DNA of 64,000 bases from Sipunculus nudus (GCA_026874595.1 CM049322.1:45379340-45443339); one strand, 5' to 3'; shown: positions 40,201-54,730, counted from the first letter of the stretch. Numbers and translations are program-made. The notes: generated by a model from the sequence alone, not told the origin.

Positions 40201-41826
40201 GAGCTTTCATAAGGTATAGATGAAAGTAACCGACATTTTTATATATTGTGGCTCCCTTAAAAAATCCCATTTTCTTCACCATAGACAGGGTTTCTCTGAG
40301 ATACTGGTGATACGGTAACATCCATCTAACAAAAACCAGTAGATTAATATGATAGTGAATCACGCTGCTCCCCCTTACAAATGACCCGACCTAAGCTTAC
40401 TACTGACCATATCAGGGTTGTAAATTATGCATGTACAGAGATGCAAGGTAGGAGTGGGTACTTAAGAACGCTTCTTTTAATTAAGCGAGTTTATTGATAA
40501 TTGATAAACAAATAATTTAGACTGAACATCGAATGTTTGTTTTGTCTCACAGACTAAAATGACAATCTAATGAAAGTTCGAACATTCCAACGCCATAGGG
40601 GAATTAAAATAGTTACTATAAGTAATCGTGATACTCCTAATGGCTCAAGTGGTGACGTTCGGTAGTCTTTAGGGGTAGAGGAAACCGGGCATACCGGAGA
40701 AAACCACCAGCATTAAACGAAAATCAGCAACCCACTCGTATAGCCACGCCGAGGACCAAAATGGGATCACCAGCGTAGACAGCCGAGCATTATACCCTTC
40801 GACTGACCAAGTCAGTCAATTAAAAATGCTTTAATGGTTGTTGGACCAGGGCCGGGCCAGGCTAGGACCAGTATTCTTAGATTGAGTTCCTGGGGTGTTA
40901 CTTTATGCAGCAGTCACATTTATCATCCAATGACCCCCCAGCCCCTCCCTTCGGAGCAAAGGATACAACTAAACATATAATATACAACAAGCAATGCGGC
41001 AACGGCATATAAAGTGAGAATATAATACCAATGGGGTTAGATTGAAATGGATACATTTGTCACAAGAGTACTCACAGTTCAGTAGCATTGATGAATAAAA
41101 CGCCTTTTTCGTCATATACATCATAAATTGTCCCGTACCAGTCACTCTGGTCGGTTGTCAAACGCTCTACTGCATACCACCGACCAAGGCACTTGGGAAG
41201 ATAAAATACATGAATTAGGCGAAAAGGGTCATTGTATTTTCCTATGTTTTGTTTGTTTTATCTAAAGCAAGATTAACCAGTTTGTGTCATTCATACCATT
41301 ACCTCTGGCATGATATCTCATATAAATTGCTTTTGAACCAAGATTAAGTAAACAAGAAAATATAAAAGTTAAAAAGTGGAATAAAGAATATGTGAATATG
41401 TGCCCTTTAGGTCTAATGTGATTCTATTAAATCCTTAGGATGTGGAATTTTATGAACATTTATCAACGTGGCATTTTCCCACTCTTTATTAAGGCTGCCT
41501 TACACCCACACACAGACACACAGACATACATATACCCATGTATATATAGTGAGAGAAACAGAGGCATTCACAGCATTGACATTTGGCATTTTTTGTCACA
41601 TTCGCGGTTGAATTGGAATTTAAATGACCTAAAACTTTTGAACTGTGCTTTTGCGCTGTGTTATATTTGAACCAACCCCTTATTACGTCAGTTGTAATGA
41701 CATCTTACAGAAGTGTTAACTTACTTTGGAAAAAGCAACATCGTCTTCAAACGGTTGGTCCTTTATCGGGCAATGGTTATCCCCCTGAACAGCAGTTACC
41801 AAGGCAACCAACATTAACGCTCTCAT
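33081..41826 (-). CDS. Lipocalin-like protein with two modules and possible GPI tail
   Basis: Exons, 5' to 3': 41826-41725, 41191-41076, 39986-39889, 38999-38778, 37456-37401, 35716-35679, 35197-35109, 34811-34596, (34404-34388), 33985-33968, 33722-33705, 33151-33081. All have AG/GT borders and matching phases, apart from the bracketed 17-nt exon. Without it the total is 1044 nt, 347 residues. Exon 1: signal peptide (MRALMLVALVTAVQG) and CPIKDQPF. Exon 2: CLGRWYAVERL, the GxWY motif of lipocalins. Exon 4: GGSFSTYWVAYFC. A second, partial module (35716-34596) has FDTDYDNYFINWKC, close to lipocalin motif 2 (TDY), but no GxWY exon. The end is NGSGSSFG followed by a hydrophobic run to LCWLYQ, as in GPI signals. 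The family call rests on the two motifs and overall order. Expected role: binding a small hydrophobic ligand outside the cell. Confidence 0.65.
33174..33222. repeat. (TA)n microsatellite next to last lipocalin exon
   Basis: A TA run begins about 22 bp upstream (on the minus strand) of the acceptor of the final exon at 33151. Confidence 0.9.
33426..33800. repeat. (AAT)n/(ATT)n tracts in lipocalin intron
   Basis: Imperfect ATT/AAT trinucleotide runs at about 33427-33487 and 33745-33805, on both sides of the microexon at 33705-33722. Confidence 0.8.
34388..34404 (-). CDS. 17-nt microexon candidate that changes the frame
   Basis: Minus strand: TTATTTCAG, a 17-nt exon, then GTATGG. Its length is not a multiple of three, whereas the two following microexons are both 18 nt. 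Included, it makes the tail KNETPQ, then PGPM and HLVSPQQ with a TAA inside the last exon. Skipped, the last exon is read in the frame that gives the hydrophobic tail. It may be an alternative cassette exon or a chance splice-site pair. Confidence 0.4.
35050..35100. repeat. (TA)n microsatellite in lipocalin intron
   Basis: A TA run ends about 9 bp from the donor of the exon at 35109-35197. Confidence 0.9.
36620..37000. other. Unassigned intronic sequence with long frames on both strands
   Basis: GC content is higher than in the flanks. A minus-strand frame reads AGDWPVVPETNVPSSWAYTG and a plus-strand frame overlaps it. No splice borders or family motif were recognised; probably transposon-derived. 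Confidence 0.3.
37055..37170 (-). mobile_element. Possible tRNA-derived SINE remnant
   Basis: The minus strand contains GGGTTCGATTCC, an intact RNA polymerase III B-box, preceded by GCGATCTGGAAGTCAT, which looks like a tRNA anticodon-arm region. The A-box is not clear and no tail was identified. Confidence 0.35.
37206..37272. repeat. (TA)n microsatellite
   Basis: TA run with one TG interruption; another lies at about 37010-37047. Both are inside the lipocalin gene intron. Confidence 0.9.
38676..38762. repeat. (CTA)n/(TAA)n trinucleotide tract
   Basis: A run of ACT/CTA units passes into AAT units. It ends about 16 bp from the donor of the exon at 38778-38999. Confidence 0.85.
40600..40830. 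repeat. Dispersed repeat in lipocalin intron
   Basis: Contains GAGGAAACCGGGCATACCGG and GAGAAAACCACC, then TATAGCCACGCCGAGGACC. A degraded relative of the last block (TATAGCCACGTTGAGAGTC) lies at about 32500, so this is a dispersed family. No coding frame. Confidence 0.4.
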
Positions 41827-42494
41827 TGCGGAGACTATTATCTTTACTATTATTCCTTACTTGAAGTATGCTGGGTAAATAGTTGCTACTTTCTCCAACA
41901 AGCCTAAGGGCACGGCTATCGTGCTCATTCAACGGTTACTTCCTAACTGAGGATACTTTGTATCAACCTGCCTTGACGTTATACCTTGACCACGTCATGG
42001 ATGACCTGCAGTTGTGCACGGACTGTTACCGTTATGAATGGCTGCGTATGGGGTCTAGTGTACACATCTTCACAAGAGTACTTGCAGATGACGTTATCAA
42101 ACTCTTATATTGCTACATCTCATGGTTTCAACATCCCTGAAATAAGCAGTCAAATTGTAAAAGTTTTGCGGAGGGATACCGCTAAGTCGGTTAAATTTAG
42201 AAATAAAAACATGTAATATATACTAAAACTTAGTTGATATTTTTAATGGGTACACTAAGTAACCCTTGATTGTTTTAAGTGTATTGTTATATATGATTGA
42301 CAGACGCTTAGAGGGTTTTAAGGGCTTATTAAATATCAGACAGATAAATAAGCAAAGTTGAATATAATAACATATTTGATATAATACAGATACATAGGCA
42401 TCATGCTTTCGTGAATGAATAAGATTGAGACATACGCCCAGGGGTAACGATATAATACACATATAAACATTGAGAAATTAACAGACAGGTTTAC
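41827..42494. other. Spacer between lipocalin gene and upstream broken paralogue
   Basis: Probably holds the promoter of the minus-strand gene starting at 41826. I see no clear TATA box or coding exon. Confidence 0.4.
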
Positions 42495-42875
42495 TGTTGT
42501 ATGACGTTGGTCGGTAAGTGTAAGTTTCTGCCGGCATGCACCAGGTGTATCTGATTGAGGTTCCCATATCCTTAACTATGTACATCAGTGTCTTCCTTCC
42601 GCTTATAACATCATTTCGGGGCCGTGTGTAAACGCCATCGTTCAAATACTCAGAGGGACATAATAAGACCACCCAGAAAGTACTGAAACTACCCCCAGGC
42701 GTATACATTCATGCTACTGCAAAGATATATATTTTAGTGCCAAATTCACTGTATTCAAATAATAAAGCTCGATGGAACAGTAGAATCGCTAATTGTCTCT
42801 CATCCAAAGCCGCATTTGCGTCCCTTTTCGCCCACAGAAACAGGCAGAGTTTTATAATATAACGACCATACCAAC

Positions 42876-45000
42876 ACTTTTTCGTGTTAAAATGGAAGAT
42901 AAAGACCATCTTTGTCATACAAGAAAGTTTCAAAGATTTATATTCCCGTATGTGAAAATTAAAGCATATTTAATGCATCGGAAGCCTCTTGGAAGTCATC
43001 TGGAAGTGACAGATGATGTTCAAAATGTATAAAACTCGGAAGTCAAGCCTAAAACACCAACCAACAATGAAACAGAAAAGGTCTCGCATCATTCCTTTTT
43101 TTTTAATATATAAAATTTTTATGTATTTAAATAAAACAATGATGTATATTACTAACATAATAAAATATAAAATAAAAAAATAAATAAAAAAAATTGAAAT
43201 ATACATTCAAATGTAATACATTGTATATCATATCGCAATGTTATATTTTAAAAGAAGAAATGTAACTGTTGATAAAAAAAAAAGAATTTAAAATTTCTTA
43301 ATTTTATCTAAATGGTGTAAGAACTTTTTTCTTTATTTAACAAAAAAATAGAATATAATATCCTATAAAAAAGTATAACCTAATTAAACAATATTCATTT
43401 GTATTATGACAATTTAACATAATACTATTCATTTTTTTTATATAATATATAAATTTGTATATTTATGTAAACACAAAGTATCAAACTGCCGCATCATTGC
43501 AGGAACTGGTAAAACCGTAAGGAAAGTCCATTCACGTTTTGATTTAATAAAAGTATGTTTTATCCATCAGGGTGCTATATACAGTATTAATGAAACTAAT
43601 TGTAGGGTGGTATACATGGCACGCATAACTCTCTACGGCTTGCTAAATACTGATCACCCAACATATCAGGAAACATTTTTAGAACATTACACAGACAATT
43701 TTCCTAATACATTAAAGAACACTTCAATAATATTTCGTAAGTAAAAACAATAATGTAAAACTGCAAAACTGTGAAAGATTAAAATATAGGCGTATGTAAA
43801 ATCATTTATATAAATTATAACAGTATCTTTAAATTTAATTTTAGCTCAATCAAAATAATTTGTGGGAAGTAAATATTTCTATTACATTATAAGGAGAAAA
43901 TGTTTTATTTTAAAAATGTAACAGTTAAATGAAATAGATATATCTTAAAAGATCTTCTGACAATTATAGCAATATAACATAGGAAAAGATTCCAGAGAAC
44001 ATTAAAAAAAAATTAAACAATTCAAAGCCACATACTGTTTCTGTAAACATTTTAAGAACAGTTCCATAAAATGTTGTGCTTAATGGGGATCAGGCTTAGA
44101 AACGCGTGTGCTTTAAAGGTAACGACATAAAATATCTTTAGATTGTAATCAGTTACAACTAATGAAATAACAAGTGGTAAAAGGAGGAATCGCCACCTAA
44201 AATCTGTTCTCCAGCTGTTACACATTTTATTTGTAAGAAGATAAATAACCACATACATGAATGGGTATATAAATAATCATAGATTATACAATTTAATAAT
44301 TTCATATATTAATTTATATTAACATATATCACTTTGTCATACGTAACATATAGAACATATAATGCTGTACAATGTTATATTTAATATTTAATCACTTGTA
44401 ATGGTTTATATAATATTTAAGCAATATTGATTATAATATAATTTTATAATATATGATAAATTATGGTATAATTATATTTCTGTTGAATGAATATATAATT
44501 ATATCGTCATATGATGATATTTAACACATTGTGTATACATTTTCATATACCTGTTATTATGTAATTAGGTTTTGCATCATGTTTATATATGTTCAATGAA
44601 AAAAATTGAGAATAAGAAAATAGGTCTGTTTTGTATTATACTTGTTTTGTTATTTGTTATTATAGTATTTTTCATTCATATCATATTTTTGTATTTTAAT
44701 ATTAATTTATAAATTATTTTTTAGTTATATACATTGTGATTATATTCAAATATACTAATATTACCTTTACTGAAATTTGGGTTCAATACCCTATCTGTGT
44801 CATTTCTGGTTGGTGTTATTGGTTTGACTTCCGAGTTTTATGCATTTTGAGCACCATCTGTCACTCTTGGATGACATCCGAGAGGCTTCCGATGGATTAA
44901 TTATGCTTTAATTTTCATATATATTAATATATATCTTTGAAACTTTCTTGTATAATAAAGGGGGTATATATCTTCCGTTTTAACACAAAAAGTTATCGAT
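42876..45000. mobile_element. Large inverted repeat with AT-rich core, likely DNA transposon remnant
   Basis: Arms at about 42876-43062 and 44808-44994 are inverted copies of each other, diverged by substitutions and small gaps. Shared blocks include AACTCGGAAGTC, GTGACAGATG, CATCGGAAGCCTCT, and ACAAGAAAGTTTCAAAGAT. The loop of about 1.75 kb is very AT-rich and has no coding frame. Repeats of CTTCCGACTTCCGA lie just outside the right arm (45060-45085), suggesting the true terminus is there. Confidence 0.7.
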
Positions 45001-46090
45001 TTGTCCGTTATTTTTTCGAAATTATACTAAAAAATAAAACGGCTAACGACTTCCAAAGGCTTCCGACTTCCGACTTCCGAGTTTTATCTATTGCCATGTT
45101 TCGGCCAAACTGGAATCACGGGACTGCCTAAGCATCGACAACCTAAACAATTACTAAAAAACGTGCGGCCAGATTTTGCGGAAGACATGTTCTTCATGTA
45201 ACCCAATTTATTTTAAATTATTAAAATATGCTTGGTCACCTATTCCACGCGTATAAAATAACATAAAAAGTAGCTCTAGTCCTATTAGTGATAATATTTA
45301 ATTAACGAAACCTGCATGGGCACTGTGCGGGCGAAAAAAGGAAATTACCAATCATTTCATTTAAATCATTATAAAAGCTGCCCCTATTTTCAAATTCATA
45401 TCAATAATACAATTTATCACAAATAATATCTCTTGGACTTTTTTATTTGGATGATTGACTGAGGGCACATATTGATAGACTGGCCCAGTCGATGTAATGG
45501 TTAAAACATAATTCCTTCCACAAACTTTGCTCTGTCACAAAGCTAAGAACAGGTACTCCAACCTTATCGCAAATTATATAACTTAAATACGCATTCTGGT
45601 CGACAAATCATCGACTGGTAAACTCCGGCCATTATGGGATAGACAGCGCCACACATCACCGCCTCGCTGAAGTAAGGTCTTTTCCATTGACGTTAGCGGT
45701 GTTCTTTCCCAGAATCTTTTTCAAAACCAACATGGTTCATTTAGTCATCGCCTATTCCGGGCTTCCAGTTTGCTACTAATTTTCCCATTTTGTCAGTCTT
45801 AATTTTTTTAGGCCATCGCTTATCTTGATTTCGGCGAGACTTTATAACACTTTAACCCTCGACCTCAGTGTTAACGTTTATCGGACAACCACTCTTCTAA
45901 TCATTTTTGTGTTATGTGCACTCACTTGTTCGGCAGTGATGTTTGCGTAATTGATTCTTGTACAAAATGTGCAATACTTGCGTGATTCATATACATGCAT
46001 ATTCCACATGTACTTGAAAAGAAACGATCCAGCACTGAAGCATTATTTTCTCGTTTATTAAACCGTCAAAAGTAGCAGCAGTGTAAGTTT
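45001..46090. other. Non-coding, no gene recognised
   Basis: No supported exon and no repeat recognised apart from the CTTCCGA units near 45070. Confidence 0.5.
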
Positions 46091-46099
46091 CTAACCCAC

Positions 46100-46620
46100 T
46101 GTTTCAGCTAGTTATCTGACCCATTTGTATATGTATACTAATTATGCCTAGTTTTATTAGCTGCTGAAGACTGGTGGCGCGTCTTGTTTTTTTTGTTTTC
46201 TATTTTTTATATCATTTTCTCCTCATTTTAAAAGACTGCACAATTATAGTATATATGTCAGTTTTTTTCATATGTCCTTTCACGTGAATTCAAAGCTGTG
46301 ACTTCATCTAGTATCCTGAAGCTACATATATACATTGATCATGACTAGTTCAATTAGTTCCTGAAGCCTGATGGTGCCATGTGCCGTTATTGAGAAAATC
46401 AAATTTCAGCAGTCCAATAAGATTCCCGGTTGCTGTCACAGGACCACGAACCATGGTTTGATTTTTCAATGCTGAAGACAGGTTGAATGAAAGCCACCTG
46501 AGCGAAAGCGATCAGTATTTTTCCGTCCGTCTGACCGTCCCGTCGGTGTCGTCCATTATCAAGGCACCAATCATAACAGTCCCGGAAGTTCCGACGTCAC
46601 TTCCTGACAGGTCAAGATGA
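46100..46620 (-). repeat. Minus-strand copy of the ACGGACGG-tail family
   Basis: Read on the minus strand, about 46565-46480 gives GACGGTCAGACGGACGG, then ACTGATCGCTTTCGCTCAGG. This is the same order as the ends at 25180-25248 and 29490-29582. Confidence 0.6.
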
Positions 46621-47879
46621 TAAAAAGATTCATTGTAAAATATTGATCATATGACGAGGTAATGTGAAGAACACATATGCGACAATTGTAAGCACATTTA
46701 GGTTATGATTGGCAGTATTTTTGCAGTTTCAGTGATTTTTTTTTTCATTGCTGCATATTATTATGCACATTATGCCACAAGTTACTCTATGATACTTATC
46801 AGTTCTAAAAAAAATGAAAAATAAATATACACTATATATACCGTAAAGACACGCCCTGGTAAACTCTTCTTGAAATCCAAAATTTGGTAATTTGGTCTTA
46901 AGTAGACCGTCATATTCAGCTGAGCGTCATGGCCCATTAGCCATTTGTTATTCGTTATTCTGGTGAAACCCTGTTGGTGCGATGATTTTGGGAAATTGTT
47001 AAGTGATCCATGTGACCATTAGTTACAAAGTGATCATCAGGATAAAATGATAAAAATACTTATTGGTGTCTCATTTTATGCCAGCTTTATTGGGTTTACA
47101 AAACGAGACAGTTATGACTCATATGATGACTCTTCGCATGGCACATGTCTTGACCATTTGGATTCGGCAGAATGGTTATAAATTCTGCTATTTCCTTGCC
47201 TGAGAGATTTCAGACTTTTGCGTATTTATACACCTATGTATTATTAACCTTGAATTTAAAAAAAAGGCAAAGAATATACCGATGCGCAGTTTCGTGAGTA
47301 AAAGAATGTTTGCTTTATTAGCATCGTAATTATTGTTTTTTAATCAACAAGTACATACACTGTATGCAAAAATATGCGAGATATATTATATCAAGATATA
47401 AGCATTTTCTTAACCGTAGCCCCTTGTCAATTATATCTGTGTGTCAGTCTATTCCATTAATACGGTCGTCTTTAACTGGCCTTTAACGCATCCTAACTAA
47501 TCAACATTGGCATCCTAATTCATTCTAAAAAAGACAAACTTTTGGGCTCAAAATATGTAATTAAACTCCGCAGTGGATGCACGGTCAACCCTTTCGGTCT
47601 ATGGTTAAAAGCGGATAAAATCACCAGTTTCATTTATCATGCACATGGTCCGTTGTACACACACGTACAGTAATGCGAAGTACATGTATACCCGTTCAAC
47701 CATTTCAGGCAAAATTACACGGGACCTCACGTCACGCCTAGTTCTCATAGGTGAGCTAAAATTTAATGGGTAAAACCAGATTTTTTTTTTACTACTGATT
47801 AATGCAATAATGGATTAAACATTTCAAAACCAGGTTAATTGTCCCTCACCGATTTTAACCAATTCTCTTTTTATAAAAT

Positions 47880-48620
47880 GTTTTAAGGCACCTGTTACAA
47901 GGGACAACTGGATATTTCTTGGCATCGCTGGTGCCATAGTATCCCCAGACAATTACCCCTCCCCCCCTAGAGAATAGGTCCCCGTCTTCAGAAACATATA
48001 CTGACACTTGGCAAGCCACCAGGCTTTCTTCTATCTATTAACTTGAGAAACAATATTTTTCACCAAATACGGGAATATACAAGTTTTTAACTGATAATAC
48101 TCCCAGTACTGTCAAGTGACAATAACGCGGGGAAATTAAAAGGTGCCAACACAAGAAAACTGCAGGAGATGGCGCCCCCAGCCTCAGAAGAAATACCTAT
48201 CCAAGGTCTTCGGTCAATTTGATTTTTGGACGAGGCCATGCATCCCTTATGGAGATACTTCAGATTTTGCAAGATTTTCATCATATTTGGGAATATTCAA
48301 GGTCAAGGCCACTCTTACAGGAAAGGTCATGACCCCAATTTAAATGTAAGTCACCCCATAACCCATGTCTATGTATATGCATAATATGAAAACAATCTGT
48401 CAATTAGTTTTTTACTTATAATGCTCACAGTACTGTCAAGTGGCAATGATGTGGGTATTAAACGGTGTAAAAACATGAAAAGATAACAGGTGGCGCCACA
48501 AGTTTGCAGGATGTGACAATACTATCCTAGATACTCAGTCAACTTGATATTTGGTTTAATCCATGCAAAATCTTTTGAGATAAAAACAGCAAACAACTGA
48601 CAGCATTTTTTTTAAATGAG
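47880..48620. repeat. Tandem units of about 325 bp with GTGGCGCC core
   Basis: AGTACTGTCAAGTGACAAT at about 48107 and AGTACTGTCAAGTGGCAAT at about 48430 start two aligned units. Each reaches GATGGCGCC or GGTGGCGCCAC about 60 bp later. Confidence 0.65.
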
Positions 48621-48779
48621 CATGCACTTGTTGACCCTTGAAGACAAGATGATACATTACATCTGCAGGTGTTTTGTGAAAACTGAGAATGATGACGTCA
48701 AATGTGCTTAATTTTTATGTTATTAGAATGAGTTGTGTATAGTATGAGTTTACTAATGATTGCGAAGGTTGCTTGGATC

Positions 48780-50450
<1,671 letters not shown>

Positions 50451-50639
50451 AGCGACACCTGTTGGTGATAAGTGAAACTAAATGTTCTGATTCATCATAA
50501 GAAAATGAAATATCATATTGTATTATTACCTTTAGAGACTTACACTCCAAAACCAATCCTAACCAAGGTAAGCATGAGAACAATTACTGACCTAAATTTG
50601 AATGTAATCGGATTAAAATTAGGAAAGTTATCTCACGGA

Positions 50640-50745
50640 AACGAAAAACCTGACGGACTTACAGAGAGACAGACAGACAGGCAGACAAATACATCAAAAT
50701 CAATGTTCCTCGTTCCTTCGCAGAAAACAATCGACGGGCAACTAT
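50640..50745 (+). repeat. Short GACAGACAGACAG-tail fragment
   Basis: Contains CTGACGGACTTACAGAGAGA and a GACAGACAGACAG run, resembling the tail region of the ACGGACGG family. Fragmentary. Confidence 0.4.
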
Positions 50746-50769
50746 AATACTCTCTCATTTTCATCCACT

Positions 50770-51060
50770 CTCGGGTATCATACCCGAGTCACCACGGAGG
50801 GTATGCTTAGGATGTACGCTTAACTAAAGATATGAAGTGTTGCCGGTTACTATAAACTTCACGATTTGCTTCATTTCCTTAAACATACGTATGGACCCCA
50901 GCTACTCCCTAAGGGACATATTCGCGGGCCCCGGAGGACTGACCTCCAGGCCCGCTAACTCGTGACTGCATCTTATGCCCTCCCCCTCAACTGGCCGATT
51001 CATTATCGGGGATTAATGGGCGAGGCCACTTATAATGTGTGGGTGAGGGATTATCTATTC
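50770..51060. repeat. GC-richer block with strong hairpins
   Basis: CTCGGGTATCATACCCGAG near 50773 is a perfect short hairpin. GCGGGCC and GGAGG near 50923-50937 pair with CCTCC and GGCCCGC a few bases later. No coding frame; possibly a foldback element. Confidence 0.5.
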
Positions 51061-51240
51061 AGAGTATATGGAATATCTTACAATGTATAAATGAACAGAA
51101 TTATGTTCAAATTTGCAATGAACAACTAGCACACGCACATATGCAAAATGCATATAACCCGATTATTTTTAATTCTTAAACCCTTAGAACAGATTACCTT
51201 TACGTTCAACACTAAATACTAAAATTAATTTACCCATAAG

Positions 51241-51360
51241 TTCATGGTTGTGGCATGTATTGAATTACATGTATATAATATTAATTACACCACGGAGAAA
51301 AAAAAATTCATGGTTGTGGCATGTTTTGAATTACATGTATATGATATTAATTACACCACA
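51241..51360 (+). repeat. Two-copy direct repeat, about 53 bp each
   Basis: TTCATGGTTGTGGCATGT followed by GAATTACATGTATAT and ATTAATTACACCAC occurs at 51241-51293 and again at 51306-51359, separated by an A-rich spacer. Confidence 0.85.
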
Positions 51361-52377
51361 CCTGCCGTCTCTGATATCACAAAGCTGGGCTGCAAGACAA
51401 CGACCCTCGAACACAAAACGTGGAATTTTGGAAGATTGCTAAGAATAATACAAAATATTGCTCCAATTCTTAAAATGGTATATAATTAACACAAGAAAAT
51501 GTCAATTTCCATACCCTTTAAAATCCTTTCCAGTAAAAGAACTTAGGGCATAATTTAACACATTAAGGAGTGTTTCCATATCTCTGTGTATGCGTATGTG
51601 CGTGCGTAAATTCGTGTAAAAAAAGTTTGTTTCCATGTGCGCTTTCACTGGTATATGCGTGTATGCGTGAATTGGAAGACGTATATATTTGTACAGTGGA
51701 TCGAGCAGGCCTTTCACAAAATCATGGTAAAATGACGTCATTTTTACACTGAATCCCCGAGTTCACGCAGATCGTAGGCGTGAAAAAAGCTCCTGTTGGG
51801 ATTTTCACGCATATACGCACATCCGCTTACGGACACATGAAAACACCTCTGCTACAAAATCATATGAGCGATTCTTCACGCTTATATGCATATACGCGTA
51901 TACGCGCACATGGAAACACCACTTTAAAGGAGAACCTGGTTCTCTTGTAAAGAAAAGTAAAATGGATAAACGAAAAATTGAGCGACGTATCCGTGAAACG
52001 TATAAATATTGTTGTGAGGTCCTATGTGTAAGTGTACTCTGAGATGACCTTGACCATTAATCACTCACACATGACGTCTTCAGTATATAAGGCAGCTTCC
52101 CTGGGATTTTCACGGTTCGGTTGAATTCGTCTCGTTCTGGTTTCTTGGTTTCTTCACACATCCCTTTAGCCTGACTACATGAAGAACAAATCACATTAAC
52201 ATTAAAGATCTAACTGTATCACCATGAATTGCTAAATTCTTAGCATTTATACAACGTTTCATTGCAATATTTTGCTGCAGAAAATAAAGTACAGTACTGC
52301 AGAAAATTAAAAAAAAATATATCACAGTCATTTAATTAAATGTCAGCCTAAATTGGATCCATTTCTAATCTATACAT

Positions 52378-52432
<55 letters not shown>

Positions 52433-53863
52433 ACATGTATCTGTCTTATAGTGTTACATGTATCTGTTTTGTAATGCGCAGGGTTGGGCGTAGGCATTCT
52501 GTCTCGTGTTAAGCAATCCCTCGGCGTTGCTATGGTACCGTACTGGTTGAACCCTCGCAGTGAGTAGAAACACAGCGCTCGTGCTGCTCTGTAATTTTCT
52601 GGTCTGTTCATGCGCTATAGGCGTGTGTATTGTTGTGTTTTTTGGGATGTTCGTGAAATAGAAGTTTCTGGGCTTTGGTTGAAAAAGTTATAAATAGGGG
52701 CTGTGTTTAGAGCTGAGAGAGAGTGGGAAAAAATTCAAGCTGACACGGAATAGTGTGAGTTGGTTTTGGGACCTTGCCGTTAATTTGAGAACTTATAGAT
52801 ATTCTTCGGACTTTGGAACATATTTTATACAGTCTCCAGTTTGCCTTTGGGATAATTACCACAATTGGGATTATTAACTTCACTTTTGGATTACAACAGA
52901 TTGATTTGGGGATGTAATACGACTTTTTTTTCTGAGAAGTTTTGCATGCACAGTTCATCTGGAATATTTATGTTAAAGGACTCTTGTAAAGCTGTGAATG
53001 TAGTGGTATCCAGAAATCAAAGCCTAGGATCCTGATACTCTGGTACTGTACATTTTATTTGTAATACTGTGTACCTGTATTGATTTTCATTGTATTGTTT
53101 TGTAAGGATTGTTTTAACACATTCACTGCCACCCAGAATATTCCCCCAGTGCCAGGGTCCCATGGACTGGAGCAGGCATGTCCCCGAGGTCCCGAAGCCC
53201 ATCTGGAGGGCGCTAATTAGCTGATAGGGAGGTGTGATAATCGCATTACCTAGAGGGGCCATAAAACCATAAACCAGAGATACTCGGGAAAGGGCAAGAC
53301 CAATTAGTGCGGGCTCAGTGGGTCTGACTAACACATACTCACTCAGTCCATCCATTCACAATCAATCAATCTCAGCACAACCCATATAAAGAGCATGTAA
53401 ATACATAGCTGTTTATTATATAATACATACGAAAAATAAACAGACAGAGCGTCTTCGTCAGTACTCCCGATGTAAACCTACACCATATATATTATTGGAT
53501 ATATATGTGTGTGTATATACAAATGTATGTGTGGACCCGGTGTGTCGGGCATGTTCCTATATAAAATACACTGTTTATAAGGCAAGTATGGATATATGCA
53601 AACCGGAGAGAGAGAAAGTGAGAAAGAGATGGCAAATAAACTTTACAATATACGGTGCACGAATGTATCGCACTGTTGGTGTGTGTGTGTGTGTGTGCAT
53701 GTGTTTATATATACAGCTATAATACAATAATATTTATACAATATATACAAAGATATATACATATTATTTTCATATATATATATATATATAATAGTATAGA
53801 TATAAAACATCGTGTTTATTTTACAGCACATCACAGTTATCCAAGAGTCATATCCAAGAGTCA

Positions 53864-54510
53864 CTAAAAGTCCGCCTCCGTGTGGTAAATCTCAAAGCAC
53901 GGATACACACATAAGCCAGGTTTCGTCGGACAGTTTTTGCACTGATACCTTGATTCTTTCCGTAGTTTTTTACGTGTACATACCAAGCAGCGCTTGGTAG
54001 GGTGTGCTTTAGCCGATGTCGGAGGAATAGGTTCCGGGAAATGAGGCGAATCAGTTTCCCAGTACGCGGAAATTGACGGTTTCACCACAAGTCCACACAA
54101 AAACAATAGACCAAGAAACTGTAGCATCTCTGATCTCCATGTTGGTTTCCATTTGTGCGACCTTGACTTTTTCGGCAGTTCAGTTTTTTCAAGGTACTGT
54201 TGTGCGAACCGGTTTGTTTCCGTCACCATCGTATCGATTACTCTATCGTCGACCAAGTGTCGGAACACCGTACATGGGTGTGTATCCTGTGATATTGGAA
54301 GCTTTATACCAGTATTCGCCGTGAATTTAACCTTGGGGGGTGTTCCTTCAGCCGATGTCCATTCATCATCCGAAGTACTGGTACTGGGCTGGTCATCTCC
54401 CGGAGAATCGGAACTGTCGGACTGACAGCCTTCGTCAGAGTCTGCAAATATATGAAGAATAAAGTTTTCATTGCCGCATATATAATATAATACATAATAT
54501 ATGTGTATAC

Positions 54511-54580
<70 letters not shown>

Positions 54581-54647
54581 TAATAAAAATAGAAATAGTA
54601 AATATTATTTAGAAATAATGAATACGAGTGTGTTTCAGTAACTATTG

Positions 54648-54730
<83 letters not shown>

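Noticed and set aside
41883-42140. Overlapping plus-strand frames upstream of the lipocalin gene
   Set aside because: No conserved motif; located where the promoter and spacer of the minus-strand gene are expected.
52707-53355. Two minus-strand frames of 83 and 112 residues
   Set aside because: They lie inside the LTR and the piggyBac end, in non-coding parts of those elements, with no motif.
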